Part shown: in pieces, positions 21,118 through 28,905 of the stretch
Numbering within the stretch: the first letter of the stretch is position 1
Layout of the letters: the number at the start of each line of letters is the position of its first letter
From: Actinobacteria bacterium OV320
Lineage (GTDB): Bacteria; Actinomycetota; Actinomycetes; Streptomycetales; Streptomycetaceae
Assembly: GCA_001298545.1 (NCBI GenBank)
Contig: LJCX01000022.1
Span: 124,001 to 188,000, forward strand
Direction of reading: 5' to 3'
DNA length: 64,000 bases
Made by a program: the position numbers and the translations under genes
Notes under the pieces: generated by a model
What the model saw: the letters and a program-made list of their open reading frames with translations, nothing else
Databases searched by the model: none
What the model was told of the DNA's origin: nothing

Positions 21118-21531
21118 TCAGCCCTGTATCTCGGGCGCGTAGGTGCCGAAGCTCCAGAGGTTGCCCTCGAGATCGCGGGCCATGTAGTCCCGGGAGCCGT
21201 AGTCCTGGTCCGTCGGGGGCATCAGGATCTCCGTGCCGTGCTCCGCGGCCCGCCGGTGGTGTGCGTCGACGTCGTCCACCACGACGTACACCCCGGTCGG
21301 ACCCGCGTCCTTCATCGCCGTGTCGAAGACCCCGCCGCGGCCCTTGGAGCCGAGCATCACCGCGCCGTTGCCCTGCACCAGCTCGGCGTGCACGACCGAG
21401 CCGTCCTCGCCCTCGTAGACGGACAGCTCCGCGAACCCGAGCGCCTCCGTGAGCTGCCGGATCGCCGCCTTCGCGTCGGTGTACAGCACCGTCGGATAGA
21501 TGCTCGGGCGCCCGCTGTTCGTGCCTGCCAT
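21118..21531 (-). CDS. VOC (glyoxalase/bleomycin-resistance fold) family protein
   Basis: 137 residues: one module of two beta-alpha-beta-beta-beta units. Typical strand patterns are PTVLYTDAKAAIRQLTEALGF at the N-terminus and GVYVVVDDVDAHHRRAAEHG in the middle, ending with YMARDLEGNLWSFGTYAP. The C-terminal ARDLEGNLW is the usual VOC ending that supplies a metal or ligand contact. ATG at 21531 has AAGGGAG 8 bases upstream, while the ATG at 21555 has nothing similar. Substrate unknown; similar proteins are often annotated as PhnB-like or glyoxalase-like. It is divergent from the ABC-F gene. Confidence 0.82.
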   Translation of the reverse strand: MAGTNSGRPSIYPTVLYTDAKAAIRQLTEALGFAELSVYEGEDGSVVHAELVQGNGAVMLGSKGRGGVFDTAMKDAGPTGVYVVVDDVDAHHRRAAEHGTEILMPPTDQDYGSRDYMARDLEGNLWSFGTYAPEIQG

Positions 21532-21693
21532 GCCGATCACTCCCTTGTGATCCATGCCGGATTCGTCATCCGCTGCCCAGTCTGGCACCCACCACCGACA
21601 ACGCCCCCGGGAGGAAGATCCGGCGGGAGCGCGGGAAGATCGAACACCTGAACCCAGAAAAAGTGCTTGCACGATCCCGTTAGACTGGCCCTC

Positions 21694-21717
21694 ATGGCCA
21701 TTCTCCTCGCGCATTAG
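21694..21717 (+). CDS. Leader ORF MAILLAH upstream of the ABC-F gene
   Basis: ATG GCC ATT CTC CTC GCG CAT TAG, seven codons. A -10-like TAGACT lies 7 bases before the ATG, which would make the transcript start at or near the ATG, that is leaderless. The 60 bases between the leader stop and the ABC-F start contain GACGGC ... GCCGTC, able to pair. ABC-F antibiotic-resistance genes in other bacteria are commonly controlled by ribosome stalling on such leaders; the role here is inferred. Confidence 0.5.
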   Translation: MAILLAH

Positions 21718-21776
21718 ACGGCGGGAACGTCCTCGGCCGTCCATCCTGCCAACGACCCCCGCTCTGGAGTCTGTCC

Positions 21777-23375
<1,599 letters not shown>

Positions 23376-23392
23376 CCGCACGCCGGCTCCAC

Positions 23393-23501
23393 GACGTGAT
23401 CCACGGCGTGATCCACGGCGTGATCCAGGACGTGATCCACGATGTTGGATCATTCGTCTGGATCATTCGGCCTACCGGTGATCCATCATCTGTGTGAGAT
23501 C
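23393..23501. promoter_or_regulatory. Phased GATC array upstream of gbn
   Basis: Four perfect-length 12-base units of GRCGTGATCCAC fill 23393-23440, and further GATC sites follow. GATC begins at 23398, 23410, 23422, 23434, 23448, 23461, 23480 and 23498: eight sites in 104 bases, where about one per 256 would be expected by chance. The array starts 17 bases after the ABC-F stop and ends 270 bases before the gene for Gbn, a GATC-binding nucleoid protein. It is a candidate high-affinity binding array or autoregulatory site. Confidence 0.6.
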
Positions 23502-23535
23502 TCCTCGTATCGAGGTGTGTCCTACATCGATTTCT

Positions 23536-23568
23536 CGGCCGATCCCTTTGTCGACAAGGGATCGGCCG
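23536..23568. terminator. Strong hairpin between the ABC-F gene and gbn
   Basis: Arms CGGCCGATCCC and GGGATCGGCCG form a perfect 11-base stem; the centre TTTGTCGACAA is itself nearly palindromic. It likely ends the ABC-F transcript. It also contains two more GATC sites. Confidence 0.7.
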
Positions 23569-23771
23569 TCGCGCGTCTCTGACCTGCCACTTCACACGAC
23601 AACCCGTTCGGCCCGACGAACGCCACCGGGTGGAATCACAGATTCCACTTGTGGGGACGCGCTCCTGTCGTCAAAACCCTGTCGCACGGACCTTGCCGAA
23701 TGGGTGGCCATCGCGCGCCGGAGGGGTGATCATGAGGATGACCAGAGCGCACTTCCCATGAGGAGGCACGG

Positions 23772-23993
23772 GTGGCCGAGACTCTGAAGAAGGGCAGCCG
23801 GGTGACCGGCGCCGCGCGCGACAAGCTCGCGGCAGACCTGAAGAAGAAGTACGACTCCGGTGCGAGCATCCGGGCGCTGGCCGAGGAAACCGGTCGCTCG
23901 TATGGCTTTGTCCACCGGATGCTCAGCGAGTCGGGCGTCACGCTGCGTGGGCGTGGCGGGGCGACCCGAGGCAAGAAGGCTGCCTCGTCCTGA
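23772..23993 (+). CDS. gbn: Small helix-turn-helix nucleoid-associated protein Gbn
   Basis: 73 residues, basic, GTG start with GAGGAGG upstream. The core DKLAADLKKKYDSGASIRALAEETGRSYGFVHRMLSESG region (residues ~17-55) is a helix-turn-helix that resembles the SpoIIID/resolvase-like type; the tail is Gly/Arg/Lys-rich. From its size, sequence and position beside an ABC-F gene and an enoyl-CoA hydratase gene, I identify it as the homologue of S. coelicolor SCO1839, described as Gbn, a small nucleoid-associated protein that binds GATC-centred sites. The GATC array upstream fits autoregulation. The identification rests on recall of that family. Confidence 0.85.
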   Translation: MAETLKKGSRVTGAARDKLAADLKKKYDSGASIRALAEETGRSYGFVHRMLSESGVTLRGRGGATRGKKAASS

Positions 23994-24023
23994 CCCGGGG
24001 CGGCCCACCGCTTTCGATGGTGG

Positions 24024-24055
24024 CCACCCGGTCGGTTGTCCGACCGGCCGGGTGG
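24024..24055 (+). terminator. Hairpin after gbn
   Basis: CCACCC and GGTCGG pair with CCGACC and GGGTGG around a TTGT loop (small GGCC bulge), 30 bases after the gbn stop. It is a probable terminator, which leaves the enoyl-CoA hydratase gene with its own promoter in the following 55 bases. Confidence 0.6.
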
Positions 24056-24110
24056 TTACTGTGCAGTCACTTAGCTGACCGCTAGCTGACGCACCCATCG
24101 GAGGCTCCAC

Positions 24111-24914
24111 ATGGCCACGCCCGACCAGGATCTCGTTCCCCTGCTCGACAAGGACGGCGTACGGCTCACCGTCGACGACACGCTCGCCACGGTGACACTG
24201 GCCAACCCGGCCAAGCGCAATGCGCAGAGCCCCGCCATGTGGCGGGCGCTCGCCGAAGCCGGGCGGCTGGTGCCGGGCTCCGTCCGCGTGGTCGTGCTGC
24301 GCGGCGAGGGCAAGTCCTTCTCCGCGGGGCTCGACCGGCAGATGTTCACCCCCGAGGGAATCGAGGGCGAGCCGTCCTTCATCGACCTCGCGCGCAGTGG
24401 TGACGCCGAACTCGACGCCGCCATCGCCGGGTTCCAGGAGGGCTTCACCTGGTGGCGGCGCAACGACCTCGTGTCCATCGCCGCCGTCCAGGGCCACGCC
24501 ATCGGCGCGGGCTTCCAGCTGGCTCTCGCCTGTGACCTGCGCGTCGTCGCCGACGACGTGCAGTTCGCCATGCGGGAGACCGGCCTCGGCCTCGTGCCGG
24601 ACCTGACCGGCACGCACCCCCTCGTCTCCCTGGTCGGCTACGGCCGTGCGGCCGAGATCTGCCTGACCGGCCGGTTCGTGCACGCCGAGGAGGCGGTGAG
24701 CTCCGGGCTCGCCAACATCGCCGTGCCCGCGCAGGACCTCGACACCGCGACGCGCGAGCTGGCCGCGGCGATCCTGGCCGCGCCCCGGGAGGCCGTCATC
24801 GAGACCAAGGCGTTGCTGCGCGGCGCCGGCGACCGCACCTACGACGAGCAGCGCGCCGCCGAGCGCGCCGCCCAGGGCCGCCGTCTGCGGGACCTGGCCG
24901 GCGTGGGCGAGTGA
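24111..24914 (+). CDS. Enoyl-CoA hydratase/isomerase family protein
   Basis: 267 residues, crotonase fold. The oxyanion-hole strands are KSFSAGLDRQMF (near residue 68, binding the CoA thioester) and VQGHAIGAGFQLALACDLRV (near 126). In the second active-site region the sequence is ETGLGLVPDLTGTHPL; the Glu in MRETGLG and the Asp in LVPDLTG sit where catalytic acid/base residues are found in crotonases. It is expected to hydrate or isomerise an enoyl-CoA; exact substrate unknown. ATG at 24111 is preceded by a GGAGG-like stretch (CGGAGGCTCCAC). It is a single-gene unit after the gbn hairpin. Confidence 0.88.
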   Translation: MATPDQDLVPLLDKDGVRLTVDDTLATVTLANPAKRNAQSPAMWRALAEAGRLVPGSVRVVVLRGEGKSFSAGLDRQMFTPEGIEGEPSFIDLARSGDAELDAAIAGFQEGFTWWRRNDLVSIAAVQGHAIGAGFQLALACDLRVVADDVQFAMRETGLGLVPDLTGTHPLVSLVGYGRAAEICLTGRFVHAEEAVSSGLANIAVPAQDLDTATRELAAAILAAPREAVIETKALLRGAGDRTYDEQRAAERAAQGRRLRDLAGVGE

Positions 24915-24936
24915 GCCGATTCCTCGCGGACCCCGG

Positions 24937-25656
24937 TCACTCCACCGCCGTGACCACGACGGCCACCGTCGGATGATCCCGTAGCGCTTCCGACACCACC
25001 GCACGCACCCCCCGGGCCACCTCCACGGCCCGGTGGTGCGCACTCACCGCGATCTCCACGCGTGCGTGGCGGTGCGGCAGGGCGGTCGTGTGCTGTCGTT
25101 CCTCGATACGCACCGCCCTGCCGACGACATCGGTCAACCGGGTCACCCCGGGCACGGACAGAGCGGCGACGGTCACGCGTGCCTCGTCGCCGTGCTGTGC
25201 GGCTGCGACGTGCTGTGGCTCCGGACCGGGCCGTACCGCCTCCGGTTCCGGTTCCGGCTCCTCGTCCAGCAGGGCCGTCACCCGCAGGTCCACCTCCGAC
25301 ACCACCAGTCCGAGCCGATCCGCCGCGGCCGCCGCCAGCGCCGTGCGCAGCCGGGACGCCGCCGTCGGCAGCGGCTCCGACGAGAACGCGGCGATGTCCG
25401 CCGTCACCCGCAGCGGCCCGGGCGGCAGGGCGCTCGGCGGAGGTGGCACGGCGGGCTCGTACACCCCCGCCGGGTCGGCCACCGCGATCCGCAGCGCGCC
25501 CGTCCGCCCGCCCTCCACACCCCGCACCGCCCGCCGCAGCACCGCCTCGGCCGCCGCCTCCGTGATCCATGCGCCGTCCCGCGGCCCGCCCAGCGGGAGC
25601 AGCCTGCCGAGGCTCAGCTGATGCCGTACCGCGCTCGTCCATCCGTCCGCCGTCAT
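24937..25656 (-). CDS. Conserved Streptomyces protein next to the Asp23 module (sometimes labelled nucleopolyhedrovirus P10 family)
   Basis: 239 residues from ATG at 25656 (GGAG just upstream; the longer frame starts with TTG and lacks a site). No membrane span or catalytic motif. It contains two similar alpha/beta-like parts: residues ~70-125 (PPGPLRVTADIAAFSSEPLP, then a helix and LVVSEVDLRVTALLDEE) and ~160-235 (ARVTVAALSVPGVTRLTDVVG, RHARVEIAVSAHHRAVEVARGVRAVV). The second resembles the Asp23/Gls24 pattern of strand-helix-strand with a conserved HARVEIAV. It is divergent from the Asp23 operon. I recall such proteins carrying a P10-family label; I do not trust that as a function. It may be a degenerate Asp23-like protein. 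Confidence 0.65.
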   Translation of the reverse strand: MTADGWTSAVRHQLSLGRLLPLGGPRDGAWITEAAAEAVLRRAVRGVEGGRTGALRIAVADPAGVYEPAVPPPPSALPPGPLRVTADIAAFSSEPLPTAASRLRTALAAAAADRLGLVVSEVDLRVTALLDEEPEPEPEAVRPGPEPQHVAAAQHGDEARVTVAALSVPGVTRLTDVVGRAVRIEERQHTTALPHRHARVEIAVSAHHRAVEVARGVRAVVSEALRDHPTVAVVVTAVE

Positions 25657-25752
25657 TGCTCCAGCCTGCCGTATCCCTGGCGCGCGGTCGGGCAACCGCG
25701 CTTACCGTGGTGGAAGGGACGAGGAACGAACCGGACGTAAGGACGTACGGCG

Positions 25753-26238
25753 ATGACCGAGGCAGCAGCGGAGCAGCACCGGACGCAGGTTCCCGACGGC
25801 GGCACCGAGTCGCTGGGGACCCGCAGGACGACCAAGCGCGGCGGCGGTGATCCGGCGACCCGGGGGCGGACCACCATCGCCGACGGCGTCGTCGAGAAGA
25901 TCGCGGGCCTCGCGGCACGGGACGTCCTGGGCGTCCACGCGATGGGCAGCGGACTCAGCCGCACCTTCGGCGCCGTGCGGGACCGGGTGCCCGGCGGCTC
26001 GAAGTCGGTGACCAGAGGAGTGAAGGCCGAGGTCGGCGAGGTGCAGACCGCGCTCGACCTGGAGATCGTCGTCGACTACGGCGTGGCCATCGCCGACGTG
26101 GCGCAGGCGGTGCGGGAGAACGTGATCGCGGCCGTGGAGCGGATGACCGGACTGGAGGTCGTCGAGGTCAACATCGCGGTGAGCGACGTCAAGCTGCCCG
26201 ACGAAGAGGACGAGGAGCCGGAGCCCCGGATCCAGTGA
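25753..26238 (+). CDS. Asp23/Gls24 family envelope stress protein (first copy)
   Basis: 161 residues. The Asp23 domain (about 38-150) shows TTIADGVVEKIAGLAARDVLGVHAMG, ALDLEIVVDYGVAIADVAQAVRENVIAAVERMTG and LEVVEVNIAVSDV, each a hallmark strand or helix of the family; the N-terminus and acidic tail (DEEDEEPEP) are disordered. In Gram-positives Asp23 coats the membrane through AmaP and supports envelope stress tolerance. It leads a compact plus-strand operon: Asp23, DUF2273-like, second Asp23, DUF6286, AmaP-like. ATG at 25753 with AAGGA 10 bases before. Confidence 0.9.
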   Translation: MTEAAAEQHRTQVPDGGTESLGTRRTTKRGGGDPATRGRTTIADGVVEKIAGLAARDVLGVHAMGSGLSRTFGAVRDRVPGGSKSVTRGVKAEVGEVQTALDLEIVVDYGVAIADVAQAVRENVIAAVERMTGLEVVEVNIAVSDVKLPDEEDEEPEPRIQ

Positions 26239-26284
26239 CACGCAGACGACGGCCGGGTGACCGGACCGCCGAGGGGAGAACACC

Positions 26285-26470
26285 TTGAGCATGGCCGTGG
26301 TCGGCATGATCGCCGGCATGGCGCTGGGCTTCGCCGGATACTTCGGCGGGTTCGGGGCCTTCCTCCTGGTGGCGGCACTGGGCGCCGTCGGGTTCGTCGT
26401 CGGCCGGTTCCTGGAGGGGGACCTGGACCTCGGCGACCTCTTCCGTACCCGCGACGACCGGCGCAGGTGA
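26285..26470 (+). CDS. Small membrane protein, DUF2273-like
   Basis: 61 residues: one or two hydrophobic spans (about 3-21 and 23-40, with GMALGFAGYFGGFGAFLLV) and a charged C-terminal tail (LEGDLDLGDLFRTRDDRRR). DUF2273-type small membrane proteins accompany Asp23 and AmaP in Firmicutes. A TTG start at 26285 fits the GAGGGGAG ribosome site (7 bases); ATG at 26291 is the alternative. The TGA overlaps the GTG of the next gene. Confidence 0.75.
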   Translation: MSMAVVGMIAGMALGFAGYFGGFGAFLLVAALGAVGFVVGRFLEGDLDLGDLFRTRDDRRR

Positions 26471-26850
26471 GCTCCGTGGACGAGGGGGGCGCCGCCGTCG
26501 GCGGGCGCCCGTCCGTCGTGGCTGCGGGCGCGCGCGGCGCGACCCGCATCGCCGACCGGGTCGTGGCGAAGATCGCCGCCCAGGCCGCCCGCGAGGCGGT
26601 CGGACCCCTGCCGTCCGACGCCGCGGGGCCGCACGCCACCGTCGTCGTCCACCACGAGAGCGCGCATGTCCGGGTCCATCTCGAACTCGACTACCCGACC
26701 GATATCGGCGGACGCTGTCACCGTGTGCGTCGGCATGTCACCGAGCGGGTAGGCGCGTTGGTGGGAATGGAGGTTCCGGAGGTCGCAGTCCAGGTGGAAC
26801 GGCTGCACCTGACAGCGGCCCCCGGCGTGGCGCACGGGAGGGCGCGATGA
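26467..26850 (+). CDS. Asp23/Gls24-like protein (second copy)
   Basis: 127 residues from GTG at 26467, which overlaps the preceding stop (GTGA). The core GATRIADRVVAKIAAQAAREAVG aligns by eye with TTIADGVVEKIAGLAARDVLG of the first copy, followed by VRVHLELDYPTDIGGRCHRVRRHVTERVGALVGMEVPEVAVQVERL. It is shorter, lacks the acidic tail, and has His-rich strands. It probably forms mixed assemblies with the first copy. The stop overlaps the next ATG (ATGA). Confidence 0.8.
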   Translation: MSSVDEGGAAVGGRPSVVAAGARGATRIADRVVAKIAAQAAREAVGPLPSDAAGPHATVVVHHESAHVRVHLELDYPTDIGGRCHRVRRHVTERVGALVGMEVPEVAVQVERLHLTAAPGVAHGRAR

Positions 26851-27476
26851 GCGAGCCCGGAGGCTTGCAGGGCAGCACACTGCCTGTTCTGGAGAAACCC
26901 ACGCAAGAAGACCGCCCCGACGCGGCGGGCCCCGCCGACCACCGCTTCTGGTCGGCGCGCCGCGTCCCGGCCGGAGTCGTCGCGGCACTGCTGCTGGTCG
27001 TCGCGGCCGCCTTTCTCTACGACGTGGTCGCCGTACGCGCCCACCGGTCCGCCATGGCCTGGCGGACCGGACTCGCCCGGCAGCTCGCCGAGCGCCCCCT
27101 CGACGACATCTGGGTGCTGCTCGGCGCCGGGGTCGCGGCGGCCCTCGGCCTGTGGCTGATCGTCCTGGCGGTGACCCCGGGCCTCAGGCAGGTCCTGCCG
27201 ATGCGCCGCACCCACCCGGACGTACGGGCGGGCCTCGACCGGGACGCGGCCGCCCTGGTGCTGCGCGACCGGGCCATGGAGGTCGCCGGCGTGCAGTCGG
27301 TGCGGGTGCGCGCGGGCCGCCGGAAGGCCGACGTCCGCGCGCTCGCCCACTTCCGCGACCTGGACGACGTGCACGCCGACCTGGACGCCGTCCTCACCGA
27401 CGCGATCCGTGGCCTGGGCCTGGTCCGGCCGCTCTCCCTGTCGGTCCGTGTGCGGCGACCCGGGAAGAAGGGGTGA
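26847..27476 (+). CDS. DUF6286-type membrane protein of the Asp23 module
   Basis: 209 residues. The N-terminal ~35 residues are polar, then two membrane spans (about 40-60, VPAGVVAALLLVVAAAFLYD, and 90-112, VLLGAGVAAALGLWLIVLAV). The C-terminal soluble part (~125-205) has LDRDAAALVLRDRAMEVAGVQSVRVRAG and a strand-helix-strand pattern like the soluble part of AmaP. It likely anchors Asp23 proteins at the membrane, together with the next gene product. ATG at 26847 is coupled to the preceding gene. Function is inferred from architecture and context. Confidence 0.78.
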   Translation: MSEPGGLQGSTLPVLEKPTQEDRPDAAGPADHRFWSARRVPAGVVAALLLVVAAAFLYDVVAVRAHRSAMAWRTGLARQLAERPLDDIWVLLGAGVAAALGLWLIVLAVTPGLRQVLPMRRTHPDVRAGLDRDAAALVLRDRAMEVAGVQSVRVRAGRRKADVRALAHFRDLDDVHADLDAVLTDAIRGLGLVRPLSLSVRVRRPGKKG

Positions 27477-27481
27477 CGACG

Positions 27482-28060
27482 ATGCTCGGTACCGTCAACC
27501 GCGTGCTCATCGCAGTCGTCGGAGTGGTGCTGCTCGCCGTCGGCGGGGCGGTGCTGGCCGTGGGCCTGGGCGCCTCCGCGCCCTCCTGGTGGCTCCACCA
27601 GGGCCCGCACGACGTCCTTCTCACCACCGCCGAACGCACCCGCTGGCGCGCCGACGCCTGGTGGTGGCCGACGGTGATCGCGGTCCTCGCGCTCCTCGTC
27701 CTGCTGACCCTGTGGTGGCTGACGGCGGTCCTGCGCCGCCGCCGGCTGGGCGAGCTCCTCGTCGACACGGGCGACGGCGCGGGAGCGCTGCTGCGGGGCC
27801 GCGCCCTGGAGGGCGTACTCGCCGGCGAGGCGCAGCGGCTGGACGGCGTCGCCCACGCCCATGTGGCGCTGAAGGGCAGGAGGGAGGCGCCCGAGGCACG
27901 GGTCCGCCTGGCGCTGGAGCCGCACGTGGACCCGGCGACGGCGCTCGACCACCTGACGGCGCAGGCCCTGACCCACGCGCGGGACTCGGCGGCGCTCGCG
28001 GCACTGCCCGCGGAGGTGCGGATGAAGGGCGTCAGACACAAGGCCGAAAGGGTCGGTTGA
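27482..28060 (+). CDS. amaP: AmaP-like alkaline-shock membrane anchor
   Basis: 192 residues with two N-terminal spans (about 8-30 and 62-82, WWWPTVIAVLALLVLLTLWWL) and a cytosolic domain whose LLRGRALEGVLAGEAQRLDGVAHAHVALKG and ALDHLTAQALTHARDSA segments match the AmaP pattern. In S. aureus AmaP tethers Asp23. ATG at 27482 was chosen because GAAGGGG lies 8 bases upstream; a GTG at 27473 overlapping the previous stop is possible. It ends the operon; a long hairpin follows. Confidence 0.8.
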   Translation: MLGTVNRVLIAVVGVVLLAVGGAVLAVGLGASAPSWWLHQGPHDVLLTTAERTRWRADAWWWPTVIAVLALLVLLTLWWLTAVLRRRRLGELLVDTGDGAGALLRGRALEGVLAGEAQRLDGVAHAHVALKGRREAPEARVRLALEPHVDPATALDHLTAQALTHARDSAALAALPAEVRMKGVRHKAERVG

Positions 28061-28070
28061 GCTGCCGGGA

Positions 28071-28129
28071 GCGCGGGGGGCGGTGACGGTCCGCGGCGTC
28101 TGCCGCGTGAGCGTGACCGGCCCCCGCGC
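28071..28129. terminator. Long GC-rich hairpin between convergent transcription units
   Basis: Outer arms 28071-28084 and 28116-28129 pair over 14 positions with one mismatch; inside them CGCGGC and GCCGCG pair around GTCT. It lies between the end of the Asp23 operon and the end of the SDR gene and can stop both. Confidence 0.7.
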
Positions 28130-28144
28130 CCGGCGCGGGACCGG

Positions 28145-28900
28145 TCAGAACCCGTGCCGCATCCCGCCGTCGACCGGCACCATGAGGCCCGTCAGATAGG
28201 ACGCCGCCGGCGACAGCAGGAACGCGGCCGTCCGGCCGAACTCCTCCGGAGTCCCGTACCGCCGCAGCGGAATCCGGGACTCGTTCGCGGCCCGGGTGGC
28301 CTCGGGGTCGGCCGACAGACCGTCCAGCTCCCGCACCCGGTCGGTGTCGATACGGGCCGGCAGCAGTCCCACGACCCGGATCCCCCGGGGCCCCAACTCG
28401 TCGGAGAGCGACTTCGCGAACCCGGCCAGTCCCGGCCGCAGGCCGTTGGAGATGGTCAGCCCGGGAATCGGCTCGTGCACCGACCCCGACAGGACGAACC
28501 CGATGACCCCGCCCGCCTCCAGCTCGGCGGCGGCCGTCCGCGCCAGCCGGACCGCCCCGAGGAACACCGACTCGAACGCGGTCTGCCACTGCTCGTCCGT
28601 GTTGTCCGCGACGAACCCGGGCGGCGGACCGCCCACGCTCACCAGCACCCCGTCGAAGCCGCCGAAGGCGTCGCGCGCCGCCGCGATCAGCCGCGCCGCC
28701 GCCCCGGGGTCGGCGTTGTCCACGGCGAGTCCGACGGCGTTCGGCCCCAGTTCGGCCGCGGCGTCGGCGACGCGCTTCTCGTCCCGCCCGGTGAGCACGA
28801 CCTTCGCGCCGTCCGCGACGAGCTCGCGCGCGGCGGCGTTGCCCAGGCCGCGCGTCGCCCCGGTGACCACGTACACCCGGTCCTTCAGTCCAAGATCCAT
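28145..28900 (-). CDS. SDR family oxidoreductase with altered active site
   Basis: 251 residues, Rossmann fold with the cofactor loop VVTGATRGLG (residues 10-19) and a FabG-like C-terminus (FLLSPAASYLTGLMVPVDGGMRHG). The catalytic region is unusual: after the Ser-containing strand FVLSGSVHEPIPGLTISNGLRPGL the canonical Tyr-X3-Lys is replaced by Ser-Asn-Gly-Leu-Arg. I recall a group of actinobacterial SDRs with this change. It may bind cofactor without ordinary ketoreductase chemistry. ATG at 28900, 5 bases after the GH15 stop, so both genes form an operon. Confidence 0.85.
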   Translation of the reverse strand: MDLGLKDRVYVVTGATRGLGNAAARELVADGAKVVLTGRDEKRVADAAAELGPNAVGLAVDNADPGAAARLIAAARDAFGGFDGVLVSVGGPPPGFVADNTDEQWQTAFESVFLGAVRLARTAAAELEAGGVIGFVLSGSVHEPIPGLTISNGLRPGLAGFAKSLSDELGPRGIRVVGLLPARIDTDRVRELDGLSADPEATRAANESRIPLRRYGTPEEFGRTAAFLLSPAASYLTGLMVPVDGGMRHGF

Positions 28901-28905
28901 GGTCC

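Noticed and set aside
21661..21690. TTGCAC as the -35 element of the ABC-F leader promoter
   Set aside because: It is only 8 bases from TAGACT; normal spacing is 17-18 bases, so only the -10 is proposed.
23393..23440. CRISPR-like array
   Set aside because: Units are 12 bases, contiguous and without spacers; no cas genes are nearby. It is better read as a tandem GATC array.
25723..25747. ECF sigma factor promoter (GGAAC-N16-CGTA) before the first Asp23 gene
   Set aside because: It would place the transcription start at the ATG although a ribosome site (AAGGA) lies between, so the match is probably chance.
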